Source: Streptomyces sp. MMBL 11-1 (lineage in GTDB: Bacteria; Actinomycetota; Actinomycetes; Streptomycetales; Streptomycetaceae). From it: a stretch of 64,000 nucleotides of DNA. Of this stretch, positions 42,961 through 51,731 are shown one piece after another. Location: contig NZ_CP117709.1 of the NCBI RefSeq assembly GCF_028622875.1, forward strand, positions 5,459,001-5,523,000. The letters are read 5' to 3'. The notes under the pieces are model-generated. The model did not search any database and was not told the origin of the DNA. It was given only the letters and a program-made list of their open reading frames with translations. The stretch's first letter is position 1; each line of letters opens with the position of its first letter. The position numbers and the translations under genes are program-made.

Positions 42961-45192
42961 TCAGCTCTCGGTCGTCGTCGATGCCTTGCCCGCCGGGCGG
43001 GTGGCGCGACGGCGGCGCGGCTTCGTCTCGGCGGCGGCCTCGCTCACCACGGCCTCGGCCTCGGAGACCACGGCGGCCTCCTGGGTCGCGGTCGAGGTGA
43101 CGCTGCGGGTGGCACGGCGGCGGCGCGGCTTGGCGTCCGCCTCGGCGGCCGGGGCCTCGACGGCGGGCTGCTCGGCGGCGGCCGCCTTCGCGGTGGCCTT
43201 GGAGGCGGCCTTCCCGGTGACCTTGTCCGTGGTCGCCGTGGTCTCCGCCTTCGCCCGGGACTTCGTCGTGGCTCGGGCCTTCGGCTCGGCCGACGTGGTC
43301 TTCGCCGTGGCTCGGGCCGGACGACGACGCGTCTTCGCCTCGGGCTCCGGCTCGGCGGCCGGTGCGATCTGGAAGTCGACCTCGTCGGCCGGCTTCACGA
43401 TCCGGGTGCGACGGCGCGGCCTGACGGCCTTCGGCTCGGCGGCCGGCTCCGCGACGCCCGCGGCGACGGCCACGGTCTGGAACTCGGCCGGGGCCGGCGC
43501 GGCCGGAGCCGCGGCGACGGGCGAAGCCGTCTCCTCGGCCACCGGCTTCGCGGCGGCACGGCTGCGACGGCGTCGCGGCTTGGTCTCCGGCACGGCCTCC
43601 GCGACCGGCTCGGCCACGGGCGCGGCCTCGGGAGCGGGAACCACCGGAGCCTCGGCGACCGCCACGGCGGCCTCGGCGACGGCCTCGGGAGCGCTGACGC
43701 GGGTACGGCGGCGACGGCGCGGCGTACGCGGCGCCTCGTCACCGGCCGGCGCTGCCGGGGCGGTCTCCTTGGCGGGTGCGGGCACCGTCGCGGCGCCCTC
43801 CTCCGCCGCGGAACCGCCACGGGTGCGGCGGCGCTGGCGCGGCGTACGGGTGCGGGGCTCGCGCTCCTCACGGGCGGGGGCCGGAGCGGCGGCCTTGCGG
43901 CCGCGACCGCCGGTCTCACCGAGGTCCTCGACCTCCTCCGCGCGCAGACCGGCACGGGTCCGGTCGGCGCGGGGCAGCACACCCTTGGTGCCCGCCGGGA
44001 TGCCCAGCTCCTCGAAGAGGTGCGGCGAGGTGGAGTACGTCTCCGGCGGGTCCGGGAACTTCAGGTCCAGGGCCTTGTTGATCAGCTGCCAGCGCGGGAT
44101 GTCGTCCCAGTCGACCAGCGTGATCGCGATGCCCTTGGCGCCCGCGCGGCCGGTGCGGCCGATGCGGTGGAGGTAGGTCTTCTCGTCCTCCGGCGACTGG
44201 TAGTTGACGACGTGGGTCACACCCTCGACGTCGATACCGCGCGCGGCGACGTCCGTGCAGACCAGGACGTCGACCTTGCCGTTGCGGAAGGCGCGCAGCG
44301 CCTGCTCGCGGGCGCCCTGGCCGAGGTCGCCGTGGACCGCGCCGGAGGCGAAGCCGCGCTTCTCCAGCTGCTCGGCGATGTCGGCCGCCGTGCGCTTCGT
44401 ACGGCAGAAGATCATCGCCAGGCCGCGGCCGTCGGCCTGGAGGATGCGGGCGAGCATCTCCGGCTTGTCCATGTTGTGGGCGCGGTAGACGTGCTGGACC
44501 GTGTTCTTGACGGTCGTGCCCTCGTCGTCGGGCGACGTGGCGTTGATGTGCGTCGGCTGCGACATGTAGCGGCGCGCGAGGCTGATGACGGCGCCGGGCA
44601 TGGTGGCCGAGAACAGCATCGTCTGGCGCTTGGGCGGCAGCATGGTGATGATGCGCTCGACGTCGGGCAGGAAGCCCAGGTCCAGCATCTCGTCGGCCTC
44701 GTCGAGGACGAGCCCGCGGATGTGGGAGAGGTCGAGCTTGCGCTGGCCCGCCAGGTCCAGGAGACGGCCCGGGGTGCCGACGATCACGTCGACGCCCTTC
44801 TTGAGGGCCTCGACCTGGGGCTCGTACGCCCGGCCGCCGTAGATCGCGAGAACGCGGACGTTACGGACCTTGCCGGCCGTGAGCAGGTCGTTGGTGACCT
44901 GCTGGCACAGCTCGCGGGTGGGGACGACGACGAGCGCCTGCGGCGCGTCGGTCAGCTGCTCGGGCGTGGCGCGGCCCGCCTCCACGTCGGCGGGGACGGT
45001 CACGCGCTCCAGGAGCGGGAGACCGAAGCCGAGCGTCTTGCCGGTGCCGGTCTTGGCCTGGCCGATGACGTCGGAGCCGGAGAGGGCTACGGGGAGCGTC
45101 AGCTCCTGGATGGGAAAGGGGGACGTGATGCCGACAGCCTCAAGGGCTTCGGCCGTCTCGGAAAGAATGCCGAGGTCGCGGAACGTAGTCAG
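42961..45192 (-). CDS. DEAD-box RNA helicase with long basic tail and CTG start
   Basis: A 743-residue helicase. Motifs in order: Q motif FPIQE (26-30), Walker A QAKTGTGKTLGFG (~45-57), PTRELC, TPGRLLDL, VLDEADEML (~162), LFSATMP, VLVCTDVAARGIDVEG and HRIGRTGRAG. It is an RhlE-like enzyme (cf. Rv3211). The tail from about residue 385 is Ala/Pro/Glu-rich with repeated basic boxes (RRRRTR, KPRRRRATR), likely RNA-binding. Between an in-frame stop at 45259 and GTG 45003, which is past the Q motif and Walker A, there is no ATG/GTG/TTG. CTG 45192, with AGAAGAGG upstream and giving MTTFRDLGILSETAEALEAV, is the only sensible start. Confidence 0.9.
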   Translation of the reverse strand: MTTFRDLGILSETAEALEAVGITSPFPIQELTLPVALSGSDVIGQAKTGTGKTLGFGLPLLERVTVPADVEAGRATPEQLTDAPQALVVVPTRELCQQVTNDLLTAGKVRNVRVLAIYGGRAYEPQVEALKKGVDVIVGTPGRLLDLAGQRKLDLSHIRGLVLDEADEMLDLGFLPDVERIITMLPPKRQTMLFSATMPGAVISLARRYMSQPTHINATSPDDEGTTVKNTVQHVYRAHNMDKPEMLARILQADGRGLAMIFCRTKRTAADIAEQLEKRGFASGAVHGDLGQGAREQALRAFRNGKVDVLVCTDVAARGIDVEGVTHVVNYQSPEDEKTYLHRIGRTGRAGAKGIAITLVDWDDIPRWQLINKALDLKFPDPPETYSTSPHLFEELGIPAGTKGVLPRADRTRAGLRAEEVEDLGETGGRGRKAAAPAPAREEREPRTRTPRQRRRTRGGSAAEEGAATVPAPAKETAPAAPAGDEAPRTPRRRRRTRVSAPEAVAEAAVAVAEAPVVPAPEAAPVAEPVAEAVPETKPRRRRSRAAAKPVAEETASPVAAAPAAPAPAEFQTVAVAAGVAEPAAEPKAVRPRRRTRIVKPADEVDFQIAPAAEPEPEAKTRRRPARATAKTTSAEPKARATTKSRAKAETTATTDKVTGKAASKATAKAAAAEQPAVEAPAAEADAKPRRRRATRSVTSTATQEAAVVSEAEAVVSEAAAETKPRRRRATRPAGKASTTTES

Positions 45193-45576
45193 GGTGCTGC
45201 CTCTTCTGTGAGACGCGGTCCGAGGCGAACGCTGGGGGTCGTACCGTGCCGGGGTTGGTCATCCGGCCGTGGATGGGCCGGGTGGCGCGGGACCACTGCC
45301 GTCGCTCGAGCGCTCGTGCCGCTGAGGGGGCCCCTCAGCTGCGGTCATACGTGTCGTACGCACCGCGTGGAGGGCTGTCGGGTCGGAGCCGATCGGGCCA
45401 CCGACCGGGCATCCTCATTCAAGGGCGCGCCTCTGGCACAGCACAGTGCTCAGTAAGCGCAATACCACTGTACCCCGGATTCGCGCATGTGTGTTGGACG
45501 AATTCATCGGAACGGTATGAGGCCCCCGGCTGACCAGGCCCTTCCGCCCTGCGCGGAGCGGGCTATCGTTCCGTTC
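45193..45576. other. 384-bp divergent region between helicase and ferritin-like genes
   Basis: Contains the helicase leader (with AGAGG), a 9-bp palindrome GCTGAGGGG-G-CCCCTCAGC at 45321-45339, CGCTCGAGCG at 45303, and an AT-richer stretch at about 45430-45500. A probable -10 TATCGT (45564-45569) ends 7 bases before the ferritin-like ATG, so that gene may be leaderless. No convincing promoter for the helicase was found. Confidence 0.5.
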
Positions 45577-46323
45577 ATGGAGACGCCTGACCACGCCACT
45601 GAGACCCCCGCCGAAGCTTCCGCGGCCACCGGGATCGCCGCCCAGGACTGGGCCACCGCGGCCGCCGACCCGCAGTACCGCGCCGCGGTCGTGGATCTGC
45701 TCGGCGCCCTCGCCTACGGAGAGCTGGCGGCCTTCGAGCGGCTGGCCGAGGACGCGAAGCTCGCGCCGACACTCGGCGACAAGGCGGAGCTGGCGAAGAT
45801 GGCCGCCGCCGAGTTCCACCACTTCGAGCAGCTCAACCAGCGGCTCACCGCCGTGGACGAGGACCCCACCGCCGCGATGGAGCCGTTCGCCAAGGCGCTG
45901 GACGACTTCCACCGCCAGACAGCGCCGTCCGACTGGCTGGAGGGCCTGGTCAAGGCGTACGTCGGCGACTCGATCGCGAGCGACTTCTACCGCGAGGTCG
46001 CGGCCCGGCTCGACACCGACACCCGGTCCCTGGTGCTGTCCGTGCTCGACGACACGGGTCACGGGAACTTTGCCGTGGAGAAGGTGCGCGCCGCGATCGA
46101 GGCCGACCCGCGGCTCGGCGGACGGCTCGCGCTGTGGGCGCGCCGGCTGATGGGCGAGGCGCTGTCCCAGGCCCAGCGGGTGGTCGCCGACCGCGACGCC
46201 CTGTCGACGATGCTGGTGGGCGGCGTGGCGGACGGCTTCGACCTGGCCGAGGTGGGCCGGATGTTCTCCCGCATCACCGAGGCCCACACCAAGCGGATGG
46301 CGGCGCTGGGACTGGCCGCGTAA
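45577..46323 (+). CDS. Ferritin-like fold protein (MiaE-like / DUF family)
   Basis: A 248-residue helical protein. Carboxylate/histidine motifs occur in LGALAYGELAAFERLAEDA, KMAAAEFHHFEQL and VLDDTGHGNFAVEKV, the pattern of a four-helix ferritin-like domain that holds a di-iron site, as in tRNA-hydroxylating MiaE. Whether it binds iron is unproven. Homologous in position to Rv3210c. Confidence 0.85.
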   Translation: METPDHATETPAEASAATGIAAQDWATAAADPQYRAAVVDLLGALAYGELAAFERLAEDAKLAPTLGDKAELAKMAAAEFHHFEQLNQRLTAVDEDPTAAMEPFAKALDDFHRQTAPSDWLEGLVKAYVGDSIASDFYREVAARLDTDTRSLVLSVLDDTGHGNFAVEKVRAAIEADPRLGGRLALWARRLMGEALSQAQRVVADRDALSTMLVGGVADGFDLAEVGRMFSRITEAHTKRMAALGLAA

Positions 46324-46329
46324 CACCCC

Positions 46330-46605
46330 CTACTGGGCCGCCGCCGACCGGGCGAGGCGGCGGCGGCCCCGTGGCCGGATCAGAAGCGAGAGGGTCACCG
46401 CCCCGACGGACACGGCTCCGATCAGCGTCGCCAGGACATGGCCGGTATCCAGCGCGGCATGCGTCAGATACGCGCCGAACAGGGAGCCCAGCGTGCCGGT
46501 GAGATAAACCGCACGGTCGGACGGCAGTCGGTCGGCCAGTGATCGGAGCGCCGCCCAGGACAGGGCGAGTCCGAGAACGGCGGCGCCGAAGGATTCCCAG
46601 ATCAC
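46330..46605 (-). CDS. Small integral membrane protein
   Basis: A 91-residue protein with three hydrophobic segments (IWESFGAAVLGLALSWAALR, GSLFGAYLTHAALD, VLATLIGAVSVGAVTLSLLI) and a basic end RPRGRRRLARSAAAQ. AGGTGATC precedes GTG 46605. Unknown function; convergent with the ferritin-like gene, 6 bp apart. Confidence 0.8.
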   Translation of the reverse strand: MIWESFGAAVLGLALSWAALRSLADRLPSDRAVYLTGTLGSLFGAYLTHAALDTGHVLATLIGAVSVGAVTLSLLIRPRGRRRLARSAAAQ

Positions 46606-46799
46606 AGAGGATCACCTCGCGGGGGTGTGCGGGGCGGGCAAATCGGTCGTAGGCGGTACTACCCCCGGCCCGTGGAGGGCAACCCTCCAGCGCCCGTTCC
46701 TACCCGTACGGGACCCGACGCCCTCCCCGTACGGAGCCGGCGCCGACCCCGTAGGGGAGACCCGGTGGCGCGCCGGCGGGAGAGGCCGGCCCAGAACAG

Positions 46800-46840
46800 A
46801 GGAGCGGCCCGGCGGGGGAAATCCCCGCCGGGCCGCTCCT
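46800..46840 (-). terminator. 18-bp hairpin after the DUF3107 gene
   Basis: Stem from 46800-46817 and 46823-46840, perfect pairing with a 5-base loop; ends leftward transcription from 46862. Confidence 0.88.
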
Positions 46841-46861
46841 GTGTTCAACGCGTCCGGTGGA

Positions 46862-47089
46862 CTACAGCGCCCCGAACCCCACCCGCCGGGTGGTCGGCTC
46901 GCCGATCTCCACATACGCGATCCGGTCGGCCGGCACCAGGACCCTGCGGCCCTTGTCGTCCGTGAGGCTGAGCAGCTCCGCCTTGCCGCCCAGTGCCGCG
47001 GCGACCGCGCTCTCGACGTCCTCGGCGGAAAGCCCGCTCTCCAGAACGATCTCGCGGGGCGTGTGCTGCACCCCGATCTTGACCTCCAC
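46862..47089 (-). CDS. DUF3107 small protein
   Basis: A 75-residue protein: VEVKIGVQHTPREIVLESGL, AAALGGKAELLSLTDDKGRR and AYVEIGEPTTRRVGFGAL. DUF3107 is an actinobacterial family of unknown function (Rv3208A, TB9.4) always near this TetR gene. GTG 47089 fits family length; no strong ribosome site. Confidence 0.92.
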   Translation of the reverse strand: MEVKIGVQHTPREIVLESGLSAEDVESAVAAALGGKAELLSLTDDKGRRVLVPADRIAYVEIGEPTTRRVGFGAL

Positions 47090-47229
47090 GGCTATGTCCC
47101 TCCGACGGTCAGTCCTTGCGCGGCGAACCGCGCCGTACGCAGCCACATTAGCCCGGCGGGAGCGGGGCTCAGGGCCCGCCCGGCAACGCCCGCAGCGAAC
47201 ACGGCGTCAGGCGTCCCCCGCCGGAGGGC

Positions 47230-47871
47230 TCAGCTCTGCTCGACGCCGTGCAGCGGGAAGCCCGCGATACCCCGCCAGGCCAGCGAGGTGAGGAGCTGGA
47301 CGGCCGTGTCGCGGGGGATGGCGGACCGGCTGGAGAGCCAGTAGCGCGCCACCACCTGGGAGACGCCGCCGAGGCCCACGGCCAGCAGCATCGACTCCTC
47401 CTTGGACAGGCCGGTGTCCCCGGCGATCACATCGGAGATGGCCTCGGCGCACTGGAGGGACACGCGGTCGACCCGCTCGCGCACGGCGGGCTCGTTGGTC
47501 AGGTCGGACTCGAAGACCAGCCGGAACGCGCCGCCCTCGTCCTCCACGTACGCGAAGTAGGCGTCCATCGTCGCCTCGACGCGGAGCTTGTTGTCCGTCG
47601 TCGAGGCCAGCGCCGTGCGCACGGCCTGGAGCAGCGACTCGCAGTGCTGGTCGAGCAGTGCCAGGTAGAGCTCCAGCTTTCCGGGGAAGTGCTGGTAGAG
47701 CACCGGCTTGCTGACCCCGGCCCGCTCGGCGATGTCGTCCATCGCGGCGGAGTGGTAGCCCTGTGCGACGAAGACTTCCTGTGCGGCGCCCAGCAGCTGA
47801 TTGCGTCGGGCGCGGCGGGGAAGGCGTGTACCCCGCGGGCGCGCCGCCTCTGTCTGCTCGATGGCTGTCAC
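47230..47871 (-). CDS. TetR-family regulator
   Basis: A 213-residue regulator with N-terminal HTH (LLGAAQEVFVAQGYHSAAMD, DIAERAGVSKPVLYQHFPGK). C-terminal ligand domain is conserved in actinobacteria (Rv3208 orthologue). Ligand and targets unknown. GGGAGG precedes GTG 47871. Same direction as DUF3107 but 140 bp apart. Confidence 0.92.
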   Translation of the reverse strand: MTAIEQTEAARPRGTRLPRRARRNQLLGAAQEVFVAQGYHSAAMDDIAERAGVSKPVLYQHFPGKLELYLALLDQHCESLLQAVRTALASTTDNKLRVEATMDAYFAYVEDEGGAFRLVFESDLTNEPAVRERVDRVSLQCAEAISDVIAGDTGLSKEESMLLAVGLGGVSQVVARYWLSSRSAIPRDTAVQLLTSLAWRGIAGFPLHGVEQS

Positions 47872-48038
47872 GCCGCCTCCCAAATAAGTGTTCCAGCACA
47901 GCCGGTCCGTGCACGCTGCGCCGTACAGCCATCGTACTTTTGGGTAACCCGGGTGTGCGCGGCGCGGACGCAGAATTTCATGGACCGGACAGCTGCGGAA
48001 GCCACAGTTATCCCTGGTCGCGAGCAAACCGGGGCGTA

Positions 48039-48254
48039 TTACCGGTAATCGTCCTCATCCAAGGGAATCACCCTGCGCTGTTCCGCCACGTCGGCCTCAT
48101 TGGCGGTGTCCGGATCGACGGTCCCGGCCCGTTCGTCGTCCTCGGGCCGGACGTCCGCCCGCTGCTCGGCAGCGTCCGCCTCCGGGGCCTCGGGCCCCGG
48201 CTGCTCCGGTTCGGCGTCCTCGAAGGTGTCCGGGTCGCTCGGGTCGACCGTCAT
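48039..48254 (-). CDS. Acidic small disordered protein
   Basis: A 71-residue highly acidic, Pro-rich protein, starting MTVDPSDPDTFEDAEPEQPG and ending RRVIPLDEDDYR. AAGGAAGGGAG precedes ATG 48254. Probably disordered; no function known, but the ribosome site and codon bias support it. It is divergent from the hydrolase at 48415. Confidence 0.75.
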   Translation of the reverse strand: MTVDPSDPDTFEDAEPEQPGPEAPEADAAEQRADVRPEDDERAGTVDPDTANEADVAEQRRVIPLDEDDYR

Positions 48255-48414
48255 GTGCAGCTCCCTTCCTTCCTCTGAAGCGTAGGTGGTGTCCGGCCAT
48301 TCCGCGTGAGCGGCGGAACGGACCGGACACCCCCCGGTCACCCGTCCGCCCCGCGATGCGGCCTGTGATGGCGAACACATGAATGAGGGCGTGATCGTCT
48401 CGTAACATTGCCGC

Positions 48415-49380
48415 ATGTCTTCGACCGAGCTGCCGGGTGTTCAGGCTGCCGCCGCCGCGGTGGCCCCCACGGTCAGTGCCGTCCGGGTCGCCGACGGCGA
48501 ACGGCTGCGCTCCGTGTCGCTGCCCGGGATCGGCCTGAACGTCCGCTGCCGGCCGGGTGACCGGGCCGGGCTGCCCCCCGCGCTGTACGTGCACGGGCTC
48601 GGCGGCTCGTCGCAGAACTGGTCGGCCCTGATGCCGCTGCTGTCCGACGTGGTCGACGGCGAGGCGGTCGACCTGCCCGGATTCGGGGACTCGCCGCCGC
48701 CGGACGACGGCAATTACTCGGTGACCGGACATGCCCGTGCGGTGATCCGGCTGCTGGACGCGGAGCAGCGGGGGCCTGTTCACCTGTTCGGCAACTCGTT
48801 GGGCGGAGCCGTCGCCACCCGGGTCGCCGCCGTCCGCCCCGACCTGGTGCGGACCCTCACCCTCATCTCGCCCGCCCTGCCGGAATGGCGGGTGCAGCGG
48901 CCCGCCGTCCCGACCGGCCTCCTGGCGGTGCCGGGAGTCGCATCCCTGTTCGCCCGGCTCACGAAGGACTGGACGGCGGAGCAGCGAACGCGCGGAGTCA
49001 TGGCACTCTGTTACGGCGATCCGGCACGGATCTCCGACGAAGGCTTCCGCGAGGCGGTGGCCGAGATGGAGCGTCGGCTGGCGCTGCCGTACTTCTGGGA
49101 CGCGATGACGCGTTCGGCCCGGGGCATCGTCGATGCGTACACCCTGGGCGGCCAGCACGGACTGTGGCGCCAGGCCGAGCGGGTGCTCGCACCGACCCAG
49201 CTCGTGTACGGCGGACGGGACCAGCTCGTCTCGTACCGGATGGCACGCAGGGCGTCCGCGGCCTTCCGCGACGCCCGGCTGCTGACGCTGCCCGACGCGG
49301 GGCACGTGGCGATGATGGAGTACCCGGAGGCGGTCGCCCAGGCGTTCCGGGAACTGCTGGACGATTGCGGCGGGAGCTGA
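48415..49380 (+). CDS. Alpha/beta-fold hydrolase
   Basis: A 321-residue hydrolase with HGLGGSSQNW (oxyanion), LFGNSLGGAVATR (nucleophile Ser), YGGRDQLVSYRM (acid) and DAGHVAMMEYPE (His). Resembles Rv3207c-neighbour hydrolases. The upstream gene and this one are divergent. No clear ribosome site for ATG 48415. Start of a run of two genes with the DUF3152 gene 8 bp downstream. Confidence 0.88.
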   Translation: MSSTELPGVQAAAAAVAPTVSAVRVADGERLRSVSLPGIGLNVRCRPGDRAGLPPALYVHGLGGSSQNWSALMPLLSDVVDGEAVDLPGFGDSPPPDDGNYSVTGHARAVIRLLDAEQRGPVHLFGNSLGGAVATRVAAVRPDLVRTLTLISPALPEWRVQRPAVPTGLLAVPGVASLFARLTKDWTAEQRTRGVMALCYGDPARISDEGFREAVAEMERRLALPYFWDAMTRSARGIVDAYTLGGQHGLWRQAERVLAPTQLVYGGRDQLVSYRMARRASAAFRDARLLTLPDAGHVAMMEYPEAVAQAFRELLDDCGGS

Positions 49381-49388
49381 TCCGGGGC

Positions 49389-50855
49389 GTGGGACGACAC
49401 AGTCGAAAGGGCTCCGGGGCGATCCGTCCGGACGCCGGGGCAACGGAACCGGGCGGCGAGCGCGCCGCGGCGAGGCCCGCGTCCGGCGGCGGCCGGCGCA
49501 GACGGACCGCCCCCGCGCCGACCGGTGACGGGCGGGGCCCCTTCTTCTCCCCCGACGCCCCGCAGGTCCGTGGCGGCCACCCCGAACAGCGTGAGCAGGG
49601 CGGCGGCTGGGGCACCGGACCGGTGCCCCGCTACGGGCAGCCGCCCGACGCCCCCGCGCCCCGCGGCGCTCCCCATCCGCAGCCGCCCCACCCGTACCCC
49701 GGCCGGCACCCCGGCCCCGACAACCGCCCCGCCGACGCCGACGCCCGGCCGCATCCCGCCGGGCCCGCCGGGCCCGCAGGGCCCCAGGATGCCGCCGCCC
49801 GGCAGCAGGCCGTGGCCCGCCAGGTGACGGCCCAGCGCGCGGCACAGCGGGCCGCGGACGGCCGGGCGGCACAGCGGCCGACGTCTCCCGGTGGCCCGGT
49901 GCCGGGCCCGCGCCGGGAGTTCGTGGACGCCTTCGACGCCGACGCTCCGGCAAGCGCGCCCGCCGGGCCGCCGGGTGGCACCCCGGAGGGTGTGGACGAC
50001 GCCGAGGCCGGGGAACCGGACGAACGCCCCGCGGCCCGGGGCGGCAAGGGGCGGACGTTCACCGGGATCGCCGCCGCGGCGGTGACCACCGTGCTCGCGG
50101 TCGTGGTGGCCGGGCAGGTCGCCGAGGACTCCGGCGACCGTGCGTCCGCGCGCGCCGCAGAGGTGGAGCGGCAGGGCCCGGGCGATGAGGCCTCCCGCTC
50201 CGACGTCCGCCCGACCCCGAAGCAGCCCTCGGCCAAGCCCGAGGTCAAGCCCCTCTCGTACGCGGACAAGATGGCGCAGCCGTTTCCGCTCGCCGCGGAC
50301 CTGCGGGCGAGCGGCACGTTCGAGGCGGTGCCCGGTCTCGCGAAAGCCCCCGGAAAGGGGCAGAAGCACCGCTACCGGATCGACGTGGAGAAGGGCCTCG
50401 GCCTCGACGCCGGCCTCTTCGCCGAAGCCGTGCAGAAGACGCTCAACGACGACCGGAGCTGGGCGCACAACGGCGCGATGACCTTCGAGCGCATCTCGTC
50501 GGGCACCCCGGACTTCGTGATCACGCTCGCCAGCCCCGGGACCACCGGCGACTGGTGTGCCAAATCCGGTCTGGACACCACGATCGACAATGTCTCCTGC
50601 GATTCCGCCGCGACCAACCGCATCATGATCAACGCCTATCGGTGGGCGCAGGGCGCCGCCACCTTCGGCCCGGACAAATTGCTGCCCTACCGTCAGATGC
50701 TCATCAACCACGAGGTCGGCCACCGGCTGGGCCACAACCACGTGAACTGCCGCACTCCCGGCGCGCTGGCCCCGGTCATGCAGCAGCAGACCAAGACCCT
50801 CGAACTCGAAGGCATCAAGTGCAAGGCCAACCCCTGGGCGCACCCCGAGGGCTGA
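49389..50855 (+). CDS. DUF3152 protein with metzincin-type zinc motif
   Basis: A 488-residue protein: Pro/Gly/Arg-rich disordered cytoplasmic part (1-220), one membrane segment (TFTGIAAAAVTTVLAVVVAG, ~225-243), and an outer domain of about 200 residues. The outer domain contains INHEVGHRLGHNHVNC (~440), an exact HExxHxxGxxH zinc motif, and a following VMQQQ that could be the Met-turn. It may be a surface metalloprotease. Family DUF3152 corresponds to Rv3207c. GTG 49389 is 8 bp after the hydrolase stop. Confidence 0.85.
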   Translation: MGRHSRKGSGAIRPDAGATEPGGERAAARPASGGGRRRRTAPAPTGDGRGPFFSPDAPQVRGGHPEQREQGGGWGTGPVPRYGQPPDAPAPRGAPHPQPPHPYPGRHPGPDNRPADADARPHPAGPAGPAGPQDAAARQQAVARQVTAQRAAQRAADGRAAQRPTSPGGPVPGPRREFVDAFDADAPASAPAGPPGGTPEGVDDAEAGEPDERPAARGGKGRTFTGIAAAAVTTVLAVVVAGQVAEDSGDRASARAAEVERQGPGDEASRSDVRPTPKQPSAKPEVKPLSYADKMAQPFPLAADLRASGTFEAVPGLAKAPGKGQKHRYRIDVEKGLGLDAGLFAEAVQKTLNDDRSWAHNGAMTFERISSGTPDFVITLASPGTTGDWCAKSGLDTTIDNVSCDSAATNRIMINAYRWAQGAATFGPDKLLPYRQMLINHEVGHRLGHNHVNCRTPGALAPVMQQQTKTLELEGIKCKANPWAHPEG

Positions 50856-51245
50856 CCCCCGCACATCCGTACGCGGATCGTCGGCCCGCCGCAGGCCGGC
50901 GGGGTGCGAGCGTCGAGCAGGGCGGCGAGGCGGAGTACGTGGAAGCGCCGGCCCCGTACAGGCGCCACAGGCCGACGGCCGTGTTCGCCCCCGCCCTCGA
51001 TCCCGGGCTTGCGTTGGCCCGCCGGGCGATCCGCAAGGAGCTGGCCCGGGCCTGACCCTCCGTGACAACCGACCGCTGTATCGCGACGGAACGCGACCGG
51101 GGCGGGAAAGTTACGACGGTTCACCCCTTTCGGTGGTGCGACGGACAACCGTCCGTCGCACCACCGGCGTATCCGCTTACGGTCGTCCCGCTGTGAGTCG
51201 CCGTTTCAACGGCGGCCGCCCACAAGGGAGATCGGGGGTGTATTC
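50856..51245. other. 390-bp gap upstream of the glycosyltransferase relic
   Basis: It holds the 16-bp hairpin at 51131-51166 and a GGGAGA site ahead of GTG 51246. A short open frame (about 50910-51054) has good codon bias but no start codon. No other structure recognised. Confidence 0.5.
51131..51166. terminator. Perfect 16-bp hairpin upstream of the relic
   Basis: Arms 51131-51146 and 51151-51166 with AACC loop. It may end transcription from the DUF3152 gene or be an operator for the exopolysaccharide-type genes. Confidence 0.75.
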
Positions 51246-51539
51246 GTGCGGATCGGACTGTTCACCGACAGTGCTCGCCCGTATGCGACCGGTGAGTCCG
51301 GCGGCCGGTGCGGCCAGGAGGGCCTCGGTGCGATCGGCCTCTGCCGCGCGGCCTCCCGGGGAGCGGCCGCCCTCCCGGGGCTCCTGGCCAAACGCTTCTT
51401 CGGGGTGCCGCTGCTGGTCACCGAGCACGGCGTCGGGGTCGCCGCAAGGGTCCGTGCGCTCGAACTCCTCCCCGTCGAACAGAACCTCGCGGCATTTCGC
51501 GGCATTTGCCTGGAGCTGATCTCGCACACCCCGGTACGG
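51246..51539 (+). pseudogene. Remnant of PelF-like DUF3492 glycosyltransferase
   Basis: Three short parts of a ~500-residue GT4 enzyme lie in one frame. The N-terminal piece MRIGLFTDSARPYATGE (51246-51296) matches the family start MRIGLLTEGGYPY. The middle piece (51318-51434) includes GAAALPGLLAKRFFGVPLLV, the family's AALPGLLAKxxFGVPLLVTE segment. The C-terminal piece (51438-51542) includes RALELLPVEQNLAAFRGI, as at the family C-terminus. The whole GT-B catalytic core is gone, so it cannot transfer sugar. A ribosome site is still present and no stop occurs; the frame continues into the membrane gene at 51732. Confidence 0.7.
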
Positions 51540-51587
51540 CCGCGACCGCGCCGGGAGGCCGACACGGCGCGGTCGCGGCCGTACCGG
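51531..51587. terminator. Perfect 23-bp hairpin at the end of the relic
   Basis: Arms 51531-51553 and 51565-51587 pair fully around an 11-base loop, at the natural 3' end of the glycosyltransferase remnant. It may stop transcription before the membrane protein gene or reflect a rearrangement. Confidence 0.85.
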
Positions 51588-51609
51588 CGGGGGACACCGA
51601 TGCGTGACC

Positions 51610-51717
51610 ACCCGGCCCGCCACGAACCGAGCCTCCACGTACCGGTCCGCCACGAACCGGCTCTCCATGAACCAGTTCTCCACGCACCGGCCCGCCCCGA
51701 ACCGAGCCTCCACGACC
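51610..51717. repeat. Degenerate repeats between the relic and the membrane gene
   Basis: CCACGAACCG and CTCCACG-type words recur about five times, giving an RHEPSLH/RHEPALHEP pattern in the open frame. They fill the 144-bp gap between the 23-bp hairpin and ATG 51732. Confidence 0.5.
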
Positions 51718-51731
51718 ACGGAGACCCCCCG

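Noticed and set aside
45003..45262. Short ORF from ATG 45262 in another frame as the helicase start
   Set aside because: It is out of frame with the Q motif and Walker A and has no ribosome site; a frameshift is not needed because the CTG-started frame is intact.
50880..51055. Open frame with good codon bias (…FAPALDPGLALARRAIRKELARA) after the DUF3152 gene
   Set aside because: No ATG, GTG or TTG in frame after the preceding stop region and no ribosome site; high GC alone makes such frames common.
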